Assembly (NCBI GenBank): GCA_900550685.1 | Contig: URTS01000059.1 | Coordinates: 1-10,988 of the forward strand | Source: an uncultured Oscillibacter sp. | GTDB lineage: Bacteria > Bacillota > Clostridia > Oscillospirales > Oscillospiraceae | Length of the DNA: 10,988 bases | Direction of reading: 5' to 3' | In this document: piece by piece, positions 1 through 5,325 of the stretch | Layout of the letters: each line of letters opens with the position of its first letter | Numbering within the stretch: the stretch's first letter is position 1 | Notes under the pieces: generated by a model | What the model was told of the DNA's origin: nothing | What the model saw: only the letters and a program-made list of their open reading frames with translations | Database searches by the model: none | Made by a program: the position numbers and the translations under genes

Positions 1-28
1 CCAAAATGCGCGGTTTTTTATGTAACAT
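1..28 (-). CDS. 5' end of an unidentified minus-strand gene (partial)
   Basis: Only about nine codons are inside the window, beginning MLHKKPRIL if the ATG at 28 is used. The start is supported by an AGGAG ribosome binding site (complement of 37-41) 8 bases upstream and by a well-placed promoter further upstream (82-110). A second ATG at 33, in another frame, lies only 3 bases from the same site and is less likely. The product cannot be identified from so few residues. The gene diverges from cysS. Confidence 0.35.
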
Positions 29-49
29 GCCATTAACTCCTGTTTTATA

Positions 50-67
50 AAGGCAGCGCACTGCCTT
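50..67 (-). other. Small hairpin in the leader of the minus-strand gene
   Basis: A perfect 7-bp stem (50-56 with 61-67, core AGGCAG/CTGCCT) with loop CGCA lies between the predicted minus-strand transcription start near 75 and the ribosome binding site at 37-41. It has no T-run, so it is not a terminator. It could stabilise the mRNA or affect ribosome access; this is inference. Confidence 0.4.
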
Positions 68-81
68 GCATTGTGTTTGTT

Positions 82-110
82 ATTATATCCCAACCGCTAA
101 AAAGATACAA
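82..110 (-). promoter_or_regulatory. Predicted sigma-A promoter for the minus-strand gene
   Basis: Read on the minus strand, a consensus -10 TATAAT (82-87) is preceded at exactly 17 bases by TTGTAT (105-110), a partial -35. The predicted start near 75 gives a leader of about 47 bases to the ATG at 28. The local sequence is AT-rich compared with the rest of the window. Confidence 0.5.
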
Positions 111-125
111 GGGTTTTTAGATAAG

Positions 126-154
126 TTTCAAAAAATCGTTTAACCATGTATAAT
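126..154 (+). promoter_or_regulatory. Weak candidate upstream promoter toward cysS
   Basis: A consensus -10 TATAAT (149-154) has a poor -35 (TTTCAA, 126-131) at 17-base spacing. It points toward cysS and would give a longer leader than the better promoter at 240-268. I see no gene in bases 111-239; apart from this site nothing there is recognisable. Confidence 0.22.
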
Positions 155-239
155 TCTTGCGCTAATCCGTTATATTTTCAGATAAGCCCGCCGCCGGGTA
201 CACCGCCCTTTCAGCCCCGGGTATCTCCCGCCGCCGGGG

Positions 240-268
240 TTGACACCGGCGGCTTCTCCTGCTATAGT
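240..268 (+). promoter_or_regulatory. Sigma-A promoter of the T-box/cysS transcript
   Basis: A consensus -35 TTGACA (240-245) and a -10 TATAGT (263-268, 5 of 6 matches) are separated by the ideal 17 bases. Transcription should start near 275, immediately before the T-box stem I, which is where T-box leaders normally begin. Confidence 0.85.
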
Positions 269-270
269 AA

Positions 271-500
271 GAGTGTTGAATAGCGTGTTGAACGGAAAGA
301 GTACCGTACATCCAACGGACAGAGAGGGCGCGCCGCCGGCTGTAAGCGCGCCTGCGGAGGGGTATGGGAAGTGCGTCCGGGAGCGCGGGGGATGCAGATG
401 CCCTCCGGACTGCCCACGTCACGGGTATTTGAGTAATAAATGAGAGTGGAACCGCGGTTCTGACCGCCTCTCGTGCCAACCCGGCACGGGAGGCTTTTTT
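271..500 (+). promoter_or_regulatory. T-box riboswitch, cysteine-specific, controlling cysS
   Basis: This leader senses uncharged tRNA-Cys and lets transcription continue into cysS when charging is low. Visible elements in order are the AAGAGTA and CAGAGAGG motifs of stem I (297-325 region), an apical stem around 328-352, and the 3' side of the specifier loop. There the context GAAG-TGC-GTCCGGGAGC places the codon TGC (Cys) at 372-374, closed by CGGA 293-296 with TCCG 376-379. The T-box core GAGTGGAACCGCGG follows at 444-457, then the terminator at 466-500. The TGGA bulge (447-450) is complementary to a UCCA acceptor end, matching the U73 discriminator known for tRNA-Cys. Specifier, bulge and downstream gene all agree. 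Exact stem limits were drawn by eye. Confidence 0.93.
466..500 (+). terminator. T-box attenuator terminator
   Basis: A 12-bp stem (466-477 with 483-494, one G-U pair) with loop AACCC is followed by six T (495-500). Its 5' arm lies just after the T-box sequence, so the antiterminator formed on tRNA binding would compete with it, as in other transcriptional T-boxes. Confidence 0.9.
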
Positions 501-545
501 CGTCCCGTGTCGAATACAGACGAGGATCAGAAAGGATCGATCACT

Positions 546-1994
546 ATGTATCTCTATAACTCCGCCACCCATAAGAAAGCAGAATTCACCACCCACACCC
601 CGGGCCATGTGGAAATGTACACCTGCGGCCCCACGGTGTATCACTTCGCCCACATCGGCAACCTCCGCAGCTATATCATGGAGGATGTGCTGGAGAAGTT
701 CCTGCGCTATGCCGGCTACAGCGTAAACCGGGTCATGAACATCACCGATGTGGGCCACCTCACCTCCGACGCTGACGAGGGCGAGGACAAGATGCTCAAG
801 GGCGCCCACCGGGAGCACAAAACTGTTATGGAGGTGGCCAAGTACTATACCGATGCCTTCTTTGACGACTGCCGCAAGCTGAACATCAAGCGGCCGGACA
901 CCGTTCAGCCCGCCACCGGCCTGATCGACGACTATATCAAGATCATCACCAAGCTGCTGGACACCGGCTACGCCTATTTTGCCGGCGGCAACGTGTATTT
1001 CGATACCTCCAAGCTGGAGCGCTACTATGTGTTCAACGACCACAACGAGGAGGACCTGGCCGTGGGCGTCCGGGAGGGCGTGGAAGAGGACACCAACAAG
1101 CGCAACAAAAACGACTTCGTCCTTTGGTTCACCAAGTCCAAATTTGAGGACCAGGCCCTGAAGTGGGACTCCCCCTGGGGCGTGGGCTATCCCGGCTGGC
1201 ACATTGAGTGCTCCGGCATCTCCATGAAGTATAACGGCGAGTATCTGGACCTCCACTGCGGCGGCATCGACAATGCCTTTCCCCACCACACCAACGAGAT
1301 CGCCCAGTCCGAGAGCTACCTGGGCCATCCCTGGTGCCCCCAGTGGTTCCATGTGGCCCACCTGAACACCTCCACCGGCAAGATGAGCAAGTCCAAGGGC
1401 GAGTTCCTCACCGTCTCCCTGCTGGAGGAAAAAGGCTACGATCCCCTGGCTTACCGCTTCTTCTGCCTCCAGAGCCACTACCGCAAGGCCCTGGTGTTCT
1501 CCTGGGAGAATCTGGACAACGCTGCCGCCGCCTATTCCAAGCTCATCGCTAAGATCGCGGCCCTGAAGCCGGAGGACGGCGCCGTGGACGAAGCCGTTCT
1601 CAAGGAATACAAGGACAAATTCCTTCAGCAGCTGGGCAACGACCTGAACACCTCCATGGGTGTCACCGCCCTGTATGATGCGCTGAAGGCCAAGACCAAC
1701 GACGCCACCAAGCTGGCCATTCTGGACAGCTTCGACCAGGTGCTGAGCCTGTCCCTGCTGGAAAAGGCCGCCGCCCTGCGGGAGGCCAACGCCAAAGCCC
1801 AGACCGCCAAGGCGGAGGGCGGCTACACCGTCACCGGCGAAGGCGATCCCGCCATCGACGCTCTGGTGATGCAGCGGTACGAGGCCAAGAAGGCCAAAAA
1901 CTTTGCCGAAGCCGACCGCATCCGGGATGAACTGAAGGCCCAGGGCATCGAGATCACCGACACCAAGGACGGCGCTTCCTGGAAGCGGATCTAA
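546..1994 (+). CDS. cysS: Cysteinyl-tRNA synthetase (class I)
   Basis: This cytosolic enzyme charges tRNA-Cys with cysteine using ATP. The 482-residue protein has the usual family length. Its HIGH-type motif is HIGN (residues 36-39) in the context CGPTVYHFAHIGN, and its KMSKS loop is KMSKS at 279-283. Likely zinc ligands are C27, C222 (HIECSG), H247 and E251 (FPHHTNE). The C-terminal helical anticodon-binding part includes YEAKKAKNFAEADRIRDEL, typical of bacterial CysRS. The ATG at 546 is chosen because AAAGGA (531-536) sits 9 bases upstream and MYLYN is the normal family N-terminus; an in-frame GTG at 507 would overlap the leader terminator region and lacks such a site. It is controlled by the cysteine T-box just upstream and is transcribed alone, with terminators directly after the stop. 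Confidence 0.97.
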   Translation: MYLYNSATHKKAEFTTHTPGHVEMYTCGPTVYHFAHIGNLRSYIMEDVLEKFLRYAGYSVNRVMNITDVGHLTSDADEGEDKMLKGAHREHKTVMEVAKYYTDAFFDDCRKLNIKRPDTVQPATGLIDDYIKIITKLLDTGYAYFAGGNVYFDTSKLERYYVFNDHNEEDLAVGVREGVEEDTNKRNKNDFVLWFTKSKFEDQALKWDSPWGVGYPGWHIECSGISMKYNGEYLDLHCGGIDNAFPHHTNEIAQSESYLGHPWCPQWFHVAHLNTSTGKMSKSKGEFLTVSLLEEKGYDPLAYRFFCLQSHYRKALVFSWENLDNAAAAYSKLIAKIAALKPEDGAVDEAVLKEYKDKFLQQLGNDLNTSMGVTALYDALKAKTNDATKLAILDSFDQVLSLSLLEKAAALREANAKAQTAKAEGGYTVTGEGDPAIDALVMQRYEAKKAKNFAEADRIRDELKAQGIEITDTKDGASWKRI

Positions 1995-2002
1995 AAAACT
2001 CC

Positions 2003-2043
2003 ATAAGAAAAGCGGACTGCACAATGCAGTCCGCTTTTCTTAT
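2003..2043. terminator. Bidirectional terminator between cysS and the uracil-DNA glycosylase gene
   Basis: A perfect 19-bp stem (2003-2021 with 2025-2043, core GCGGACTGCA/TGCAGTCCGC) has a 3-base loop CAA. The arm ends are rich in T on the plus strand (CTTTTCTTAT), and on the minus strand the stem is followed by GGAGTTTTTTAG, so it can serve both convergent genes. It begins 9 bases after the cysS stop. Confidence 0.9.
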
Positions 2044-2052
2044 ATACCGATG

Positions 2053-2087
2053 GGGAGACATCACTTCAAGCGGTGTCTCCCTTTCTT
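2053..2087 (+). terminator. Second terminator-like hairpin downstream of cysS
   Basis: A 10-bp stem (2053-2062 with 2072-2081; GGGAGACATC/GGTGTCTCCC with one G-U) with a 9-base loop is followed by TTTCTT on the plus strand. On the minus strand it forms the same hairpin 5 bases after the glycosylase stop but has no T-run there. It is therefore probably a back-up terminator for cysS. Confidence 0.65.
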
Positions 2088-2659
2088 CAGCACTCCGTAT
2101 GCTCACACAGCTCCCGGACCTTGGCCTGGATGCTTTTCAGGTCCACAAAGGTCTCCGGCCGCTTCTGCTCGTCCCGCAGCAGGGCCGCCGGATGGTAAAT
2201 GGCGGTCATCTGCACGCCCCCCCGCTGGAACCACTGACCATGCTCCTGGGTGATCTTGAAGTCTTGCTTAATGATGGCCTTGGCGGCAATGCGGCCCAGG
2301 CACACGATGATCTTGGGCTTTACCAGCGCCGCCTGCCGCCGCAGATAGCCGATGCAGGCGTCCTGCTCCACGTTTAAGGGGTCCCGGTTCTGGGGCGGGC
2401 GGCACTTTACCACGTTGGCAATGTAGACCTTGGTGCGGTCCAGATGAATGATCTCCAGCATATCGTCCAACAGCTGGCCCGCCCGGCCCACAAAGGGCAC
2501 CCCCTGCTCGTCCTCGTGCTGGCCGGGGCCCTCGCCGATGAGCATGATCTCCGCCGTTTCCGCGCCGTCCCCGAACACCACGTTGGTCCGGGTATCCGCC
2601 AGGGCGCAGCCCCGGCAGTGGGCGCAGTCCTGTTTCAGCGCTTCCCAGCTGTCTGCCAT
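2087..2659 (-). CDS. Family 4 uracil-DNA glycosylase (Fe-S type)
   Basis: The 190-residue protein belongs to the UDGa/family 4 group, which removes uracil from DNA as the first step of base excision repair. The first active-site motif is GEGPGQHED (42-50), followed by VPFVGRAGQLLD, and the second is HPAALLR (156-162). Four cysteines fit the family's 4Fe-4S cluster: C15 and C18 (CRGC), C86 (VKCRPPQNRDP) and C102. The length is normal for the family. The ATG at 2659 is preferred: MADSWEAL is a usual beginning and AAAGG lies 10 bases upstream; a GTG two codons earlier (2665) is possible. The gene has its own promoter at 2691-2719, converges on cysS and diverges from the membrane gene at 2781. 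C12 is an extra cysteine near the cluster ligands. Confidence 0.93.
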   Translation of the reverse strand: MADSWEALKQDCAHCRGCALADTRTNVVFGDGAETAEIMLIGEGPGQHEDEQGVPFVGRAGQLLDDMLEIIHLDRTKVYIANVVKCRPPQNRDPLNVEQDACIGYLRRQAALVKPKIIVCLGRIAAKAIIKQDFKITQEHGQWFQRGGVQMTAIYHPAALLRDEQKRPETFVDLKSIQAKVRELCEHTEC

Positions 2660-2690
2660 GTTCACCCCGCCTTTCGTTTCTTTCTGCCTG

Positions 2691-2719
2691 AGTATACCAC
2701 ACCCATTCCCGCCGCGCAA
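2691..2719 (-). promoter_or_regulatory. Promoter of the uracil-DNA glycosylase gene
   Basis: On the minus strand, TTGCGC (2714-2719) and TATACT (2691-2696) are spaced by 17 bases, with a TGG just before the -10 (extended -10 form). The predicted start near 2684 gives a leader of about 25 bases. No convincing plus-strand promoter was seen for the divergent gene at 2781. Confidence 0.6.
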
Positions 2720-2780
2720 GCGCATAAGCGAAGCCTCCTCTGCCGATACTGACAGGGAACCTTGCAAAGGAGGGCGGCAT

Positions 2781-3296
2781 GTGACGGTATTTCTTTGGAA
2801 CCTCTGGTTTTACAGCTTCTGCGGCTGGTGTCTGGAGCGGCTTTTCGCCGCCGTCACCCGCTCGCCCCGGCAGCGCCGCCGGTGCCTGCTGGTCCTGCCC
2901 CTGTGCCCGGTGTACGGCCTGGGCATGGCGGCGGTGCTGGCCCTGCCCCCTCTCTTTCTCTCCGGCTGGCGGCTGTATGTGTTCGGCGGACTCACCGCCA
3001 CCGCCGCGGAATATCTGTACCACTGGTGGGGAGAGGTCTTTCTGGGCGTCCGGTTCTGGGACTATTCCACCGTGCCCGGCAATCTCCACGGCCGGATCTC
3101 CCTCCCCTTCTCCCTGGCCTGGGGTTTTCTGCTGTTTCCGGCGGTAAAACTGGCTCCGATAGTGGCCGATATCGCCAGCCGGACGCCGCCCCTTCTCACC
3201 TGGCTGTGTCTGATGATCTTCACTACCGATGCGGTGTGTTCCCTCCGCTTTCTGGCCGTCACCCACGACCTGAACGCCCTGCGGTACGCCTTCTGA
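2781..3296 (+). CDS. CmpB-like multi-pass membrane protein (putative ABC transporter permease family)
   Basis: The 171-residue protein matches the pattern of the family annotated as putative ABC transporter type IV/CmpB (PF06541 by my recollection): YSFCGWCLERLF in the first membrane segment, PLCPVYGLG at 40-48, FWDYS at 92-96, and NLHGRISLPFSLAWG at 101-115. About five hydrophobic segments are visible (roughly 3-24, 37-60, 63-82, 107-128, 139-158), with the basic stretch RSPRQRRR after the first. The biochemical role of the family is poorly defined, and no ATPase subunit is nearby, so transport is unproven. The GTG at 2781 is chosen because AAAGGAGG (2766-2773) lies 7 bases upstream; an ATG at 2779 is out of frame. 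The gene diverges from the glycosylase and precedes an XRE/membrane pair that has its own promoter. Confidence 0.85.
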   Translation: MTVFLWNLWFYSFCGWCLERLFAAVTRSPRQRRRCLLVLPLCPVYGLGMAAVLALPPLFLSGWRLYVFGGLTATAAEYLYHWWGEVFLGVRFWDYSTVPGNLHGRISLPFSLAWGFLLFPAVKLAPIVADIASRTPPLLTWLCLMIFTTDAVCSLRFLAVTHDLNALRYAF

Positions 3297-3301
3297 AGGC
3301 T

Positions 3302-3320
3302 TGTCAACTGCCGGTTGACA
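3302..3320. promoter_or_regulatory. Inverted repeat, candidate operator upstream of the XRE gene
   Basis: A perfect 7-bp inverted repeat, TGTCAAC-N5-GTTGACA, lies 6 bases after the stop of the membrane gene and 19 bases upstream of the -35 of the XRE promoter. It is not followed by a T-run, so it is a poor terminator. The TTGACA in the right arm has no -10 at the right distance (3338-3343 reads GCTTGT). Binding by the adjacent XRE protein is inference. Confidence 0.45.
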
Positions 3321-3339
3321 GGATTCCAGCCCCGGATGC

Positions 3340-3368
3340 TTGTCCTTTTTGCGCTTATCTGGTAGAAT
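3340..3368 (+). promoter_or_regulatory. Promoter of the membrane-anchored XRE gene
   Basis: TTGTCC (3340-3345) and TAGAAT (3363-3368, 5 of 6 matches) are separated by 17 bases. The start near 3375 would leave a short leader carrying AAAGGA at 3385-3390, 7 bases before the ATG. Confidence 0.6.
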
Positions 3369-3397
3369 TGATGCAAGAAAACGCAAAGGAGCGCGCT

Positions 3398-4105
3398 ATG
3401 GAACTGAACGAACGCATTGCCGCCGTCCGAAAGGCCGCCGGGTTGACCCAGGAGCAGCTGGGCGAACTGGTGAACGTCAGCCGCCAGGCCGTCAGCAAAT
3501 GGGAATCCGGCCAGGCGGTGCCGGATGCGCTGACCATCGCTGAACTGTGCCGGAAGCTCCATGTTTCCGCGGACTACCTGCTGCTGGGAACAGACCCGGA
3601 AAACACACCTGAGAACGCCGCCCCGGCCTACGACCTGCCGGATACCTGCCCCTGCTGCGGCCGCAGCGTGGAGGGCACCCTCTGCCCGGTATGCGGCTAT
3701 CCCCTGCCCACCGTGCCGCCCCGGGGCCCTAAATACGCCATTTATTCCACAGGCACCGTCAGCAAGCTGTCCAAGGCGGAAGCCGCTCTGCAAAAATATT
3801 GCGGCTGTTCCCCGGAGTACGCCCAAATGCTGGCCCAGCAGTGCAACGGCACCAATTACAGCGGGCGGGTCCTGCTGCGGCGGGATCTGACGGACAGCGC
3901 CGCCCAGTACCTGGCCGCCAACCTGCGGGACACTTTCTTTGATCTCAAAATCGTGCTGGACGAGGGCGAATCCGATGACACGCTGCTGACGAGGGAAAGC
4001 GCCATGGAGCTGCCCCCCTCTGCCCATCCGGAGAAAAGCGGCCTGGGCTTCTGGGGCGTGGTGGCGGCCGTCATTGTGGCGTTGCTGATCCTCTCCCTCT
4101 TCTGA
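3398..4105 (+). CDS. XRE-family regulator with zinc ribbon, predicted ClpS/L7-L12-like domain and C-terminal membrane anchor
   Basis: The 235-residue protein opens with a clear XRE helix-turn-helix (residues 1-64: LTQEQLGELVNVSRQAVSKWE, then a DYLLLG end). A zinc ribbon follows with C84-x2-C87 and C96-x2-C99 (CPVCGYP). Residues 113-188 follow a beta-alpha-alpha-beta-alpha-beta order (YAIYSTG, SKAEAALQKYCG, SPEYAQMLAQQ, GRVLLRRDL, DSAAQYLAANLRDTF, DLKIVLDE). That order resembles the ClpS adaptor/ribosomal L7-L12 C-terminal fold; this is a fold guess, not a database hit. A single hydrophobic segment at about 215-234 ends the protein, so the DNA-binding part should face the cytoplasm from the membrane. 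The ATG at 3398 has AAAGGA 7 bases upstream. The stop overlaps the start of the next gene (ATGA), so the two are translationally coupled. Its targets are unknown; autoregulation through the repeat at 3302-3320 is possible. Confidence 0.9.
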   Translation: MELNERIAAVRKAAGLTQEQLGELVNVSRQAVSKWESGQAVPDALTIAELCRKLHVSADYLLLGTDPENTPENAAPAYDLPDTCPCCGRSVEGTLCPVCGYPLPTVPPRGPKYAIYSTGTVSKLSKAEAALQKYCGCSPEYAQMLAQQCNGTNYSGRVLLRRDLTDSAAQYLAANLRDTFFDLKIVLDEGESDDTLLTRESAMELPPSAHPEKSGLGFWGVVAAVIVALLILSLF

Positions 4106-4473
4106 TGAAAGTCTGTCTGCGCCGTTACGGCCCGCCTATTGCCGTCATCGCCTCCCTGTACCTTCTGAACCGCTTCCGGCTGGTTCCCCGCACCGCCGGG
4201 CTGCTCCACCGGCTGCTGGCCTGGCACTTTGCCGACTTTCTGGCCGGGGGACTGATGCTCTGCGTGCTGGACTGCGCCCTGGAGCTGTCGGGACGTCCCC
4301 CGGTCCGGCAGGCCGCTTCCGCCCTCGGTTTCTCTTTCCTCTGCGGCACCTTCTGGGAACTGGTAACACCGCTGTACCTTCCCCGCTCCGTGGGGGACTG
4401 GCGGGACGTGCTGGCTGTGTGCCTGGGCGGCTTGACCATGTTCTTCATGTTGAACATTCGGAAGAAGCCATAA
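4105..4473 (+). CDS. Small multi-pass membrane protein, unknown function
   Basis: The 122-residue hydrophobic protein has about four predicted membrane segments (roughly 10-24, 42-58, 69-87, 101-116) and a basic C-terminus (IRKKP). The stretch FWELVTPLYLPRSVGDWRDV followed by a glycine-containing final helix recalls the general layout of VanZ-like small membrane proteins, but I cannot assign a family. Its ATG overlaps the stop of the XRE gene (TGATG), so it depends on the same promoter and is coupled in translation. That suggests a partnership with, or control by, the membrane-anchored regulator. The stop codon merges into the stem of the terminator at 4473-4508. Confidence 0.8.
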   Translation: MKVCLRRYGPPIAVIASLYLLNRFRLVPRTAGLLHRLLAWHFADFLAGGLMLCVLDCALELSGRPPVRQAASALGFSFLCGTFWELVTPLYLPRSVGDWRDVLAVCLGGLTMFFMLNIRKKP

Positions 4474-4510
4474 AAATATGCCTGTTTCGTAAGAAACAGG
4501 CATATTTTCT
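4473..4510. terminator. Bidirectional terminator between the XRE/membrane pair and pgsA
   Basis: A perfect 16-bp stem (4473-4488 with 4493-4508; ATGCCTGTTTC/GAAACAGGCAT core flanked by AAAA/TTTT) has a GTAA loop. T-rich sequence follows on the plus strand (TTTTCTTTATTTTC), and the 5' A-run gives a T-run on the minus strand. It stands between two convergent genes whose stops are 43 bases apart. Confidence 0.92.
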
Positions 4511-4516
4511 TTATTT

Positions 4517-5038
4517 TCAGGCAGTGGCGATGATATCCCGGTTCAGTACGAAGTACTCCACACCGGAGTACAGGGTGGTGATGGCGATGATGGCCACGCA
4601 CACCGCATTGAGCCAGCCGGGAATGGGCAGGAACATGACCACGATGCACACCATGGTGCTGGCGGTTTTTACCTTGCCAGACCATCCGGCGGCAATGACC
4701 CGGCCCTTGTCGCTGGCGATCATCCGCAGGCCGCTGACGGCGAACTCCCGGATGATGACGATCAGCAGGGCCCAGGCAGGCATCTGGCCGATCTCCACGA
4801 ACCAGAGCATGGCCGCCGTCACCAGGCACTTGTCCGCCAGGGGGTCGGCAAATTTGCCGAAATCCGTCACCAGGTTGTACTTCCGTGCGATTTTGCCGTC
4901 CAGCATGTCGGTAAAGCTGGCGATGATGAAAATGGCCAGCGCCACCCAGGTGGCCCCGGGGAATCCCCAGTACAGCACCACCATAAAGACCGGGATCAGC
5001 AGGATCCGCAGCATGGTCAGTTTATTGGGTAAATTCAT
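4517..5038 (-). CDS. pgsA: CDP-diacylglycerol--glycerol-3-phosphate 3-phosphatidyltransferase
   Basis: This integral membrane enzyme makes phosphatidylglycerophosphate, the precursor of phosphatidylglycerol and cardiolipin. The 173-residue protein carries the complete CDP-alcohol phosphatidyltransferase signature D-x2-DG-x2-AR-x8-G-x3-D-x3-D at residues 44-69 (D44, D47, G48, A51, R52, G61, D65, D69). Several hydrophobic segments surround it, and the N-terminus MNLPNKLTMLRILLIP is typical. The ATG at 5038 has a GAGGA site 7 bases upstream, inside the 3' end of the DUF4491 gene, whose stop overlaps this start (ATGA). It is the last gene of the rimO-DUF4491-pgsA block and ends at the bidirectional terminator. 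Confidence 0.95.
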   Translation of the reverse strand: MNLPNKLTMLRILLIPVFMVVLYWGFPGATWVALAIFIIASFTDMLDGKIARKYNLVTDFGKFADPLADKCLVTAAMLWFVEIGQMPAWALLIVIIREFAVSGLRMIASDKGRVIAAGWSGKVKTASTMVCIVVMFLPIPGWLNAVCVAIIAITTLYSGVEYFVLNRDIIATA

Positions 5039-5325
5039 TGTTTTTTCCTCTTTTCGTTTTTGGGGAACCAGCCCTTTTCCACCCGCCGTTCCTGTTCAAA
5101 CAGTTCCCGGATGCTCCAGAAGCAGGCAAAAGCCAGGATGCCCAGCAGGGCTCCGGCATACACATCCTTCGCCAGCAGGGACCCGGCGGCCAGCGCCAGT
5201 CCGGCGATCAGAAACACCGGCCAGCAGCCCTTGCCGAACCGGTACTCCGCCCGGATCACAATGGGGTGAAACACGCCGATGATGACAAAGGAGGCCGCGC
5301 CCAGCAAAATGCCGCCCCAGTTCAT
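5035..5325 (-). CDS. DUF4491 family small membrane protein
   Basis: The 96-residue protein shows the family's conserved features: GVFHPIVIRAEYRFG at 17-31 and, near the C-terminus, WSIRELFEQERR followed by EKGWFPKN. Three hydrophobic segments are visible (about 4-22, 35-51, 56-71), and the C-terminus is strongly basic (KNEKRKKQ). No function is known for the family. It overlaps rimO upstream and pgsA downstream by four bases each (ATGA junctions), so all three are translationally coupled. Location next to pgsA hints at a membrane or lipid-related role, which is inference only. Confidence 0.88.
   Translation of the reverse strand: MNWGGILLGAASFVIIGVFHPIVIRAEYRFGKGCWPVFLIAGLALAAGSLLAKDVYAGALLGILAFACFWSIRELFEQERRVEKGWFPKNEKRKKQ

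Noticed and set aside
162..2024. Very long minus-strand open frame (about 620 codons) opposite cysS
   Set aside because: It mirrors the codon structure of cysS in GC-rich DNA, gives a low-complexity Val/Gly/Leu/His-rich protein with no recognisable domain, and spans the T-box leader and terminator.
2722..2750. Plus-strand promoter for the CmpB-like gene
   Set aside because: GATACT at 2745-2750 has no acceptable -35 at 16-18 bases (GCATAA), so it is not called.
3315..3320. TTGACA as a -35 for the XRE fusion gene
   Set aside because: The bases 17 downstream (GCTTGT) are not a -10; the TTGTCC/TAGAAT pair at 3340-3368 fits better.
2268..3386. Minus-strand open frame running across the glycosylase promoter and the CmpB-like gene
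   Set aside because: It crosses two convincing genes in other frames, is Gly/Pro/Arg/Gln-rich and lacks a start with a ribosome site.
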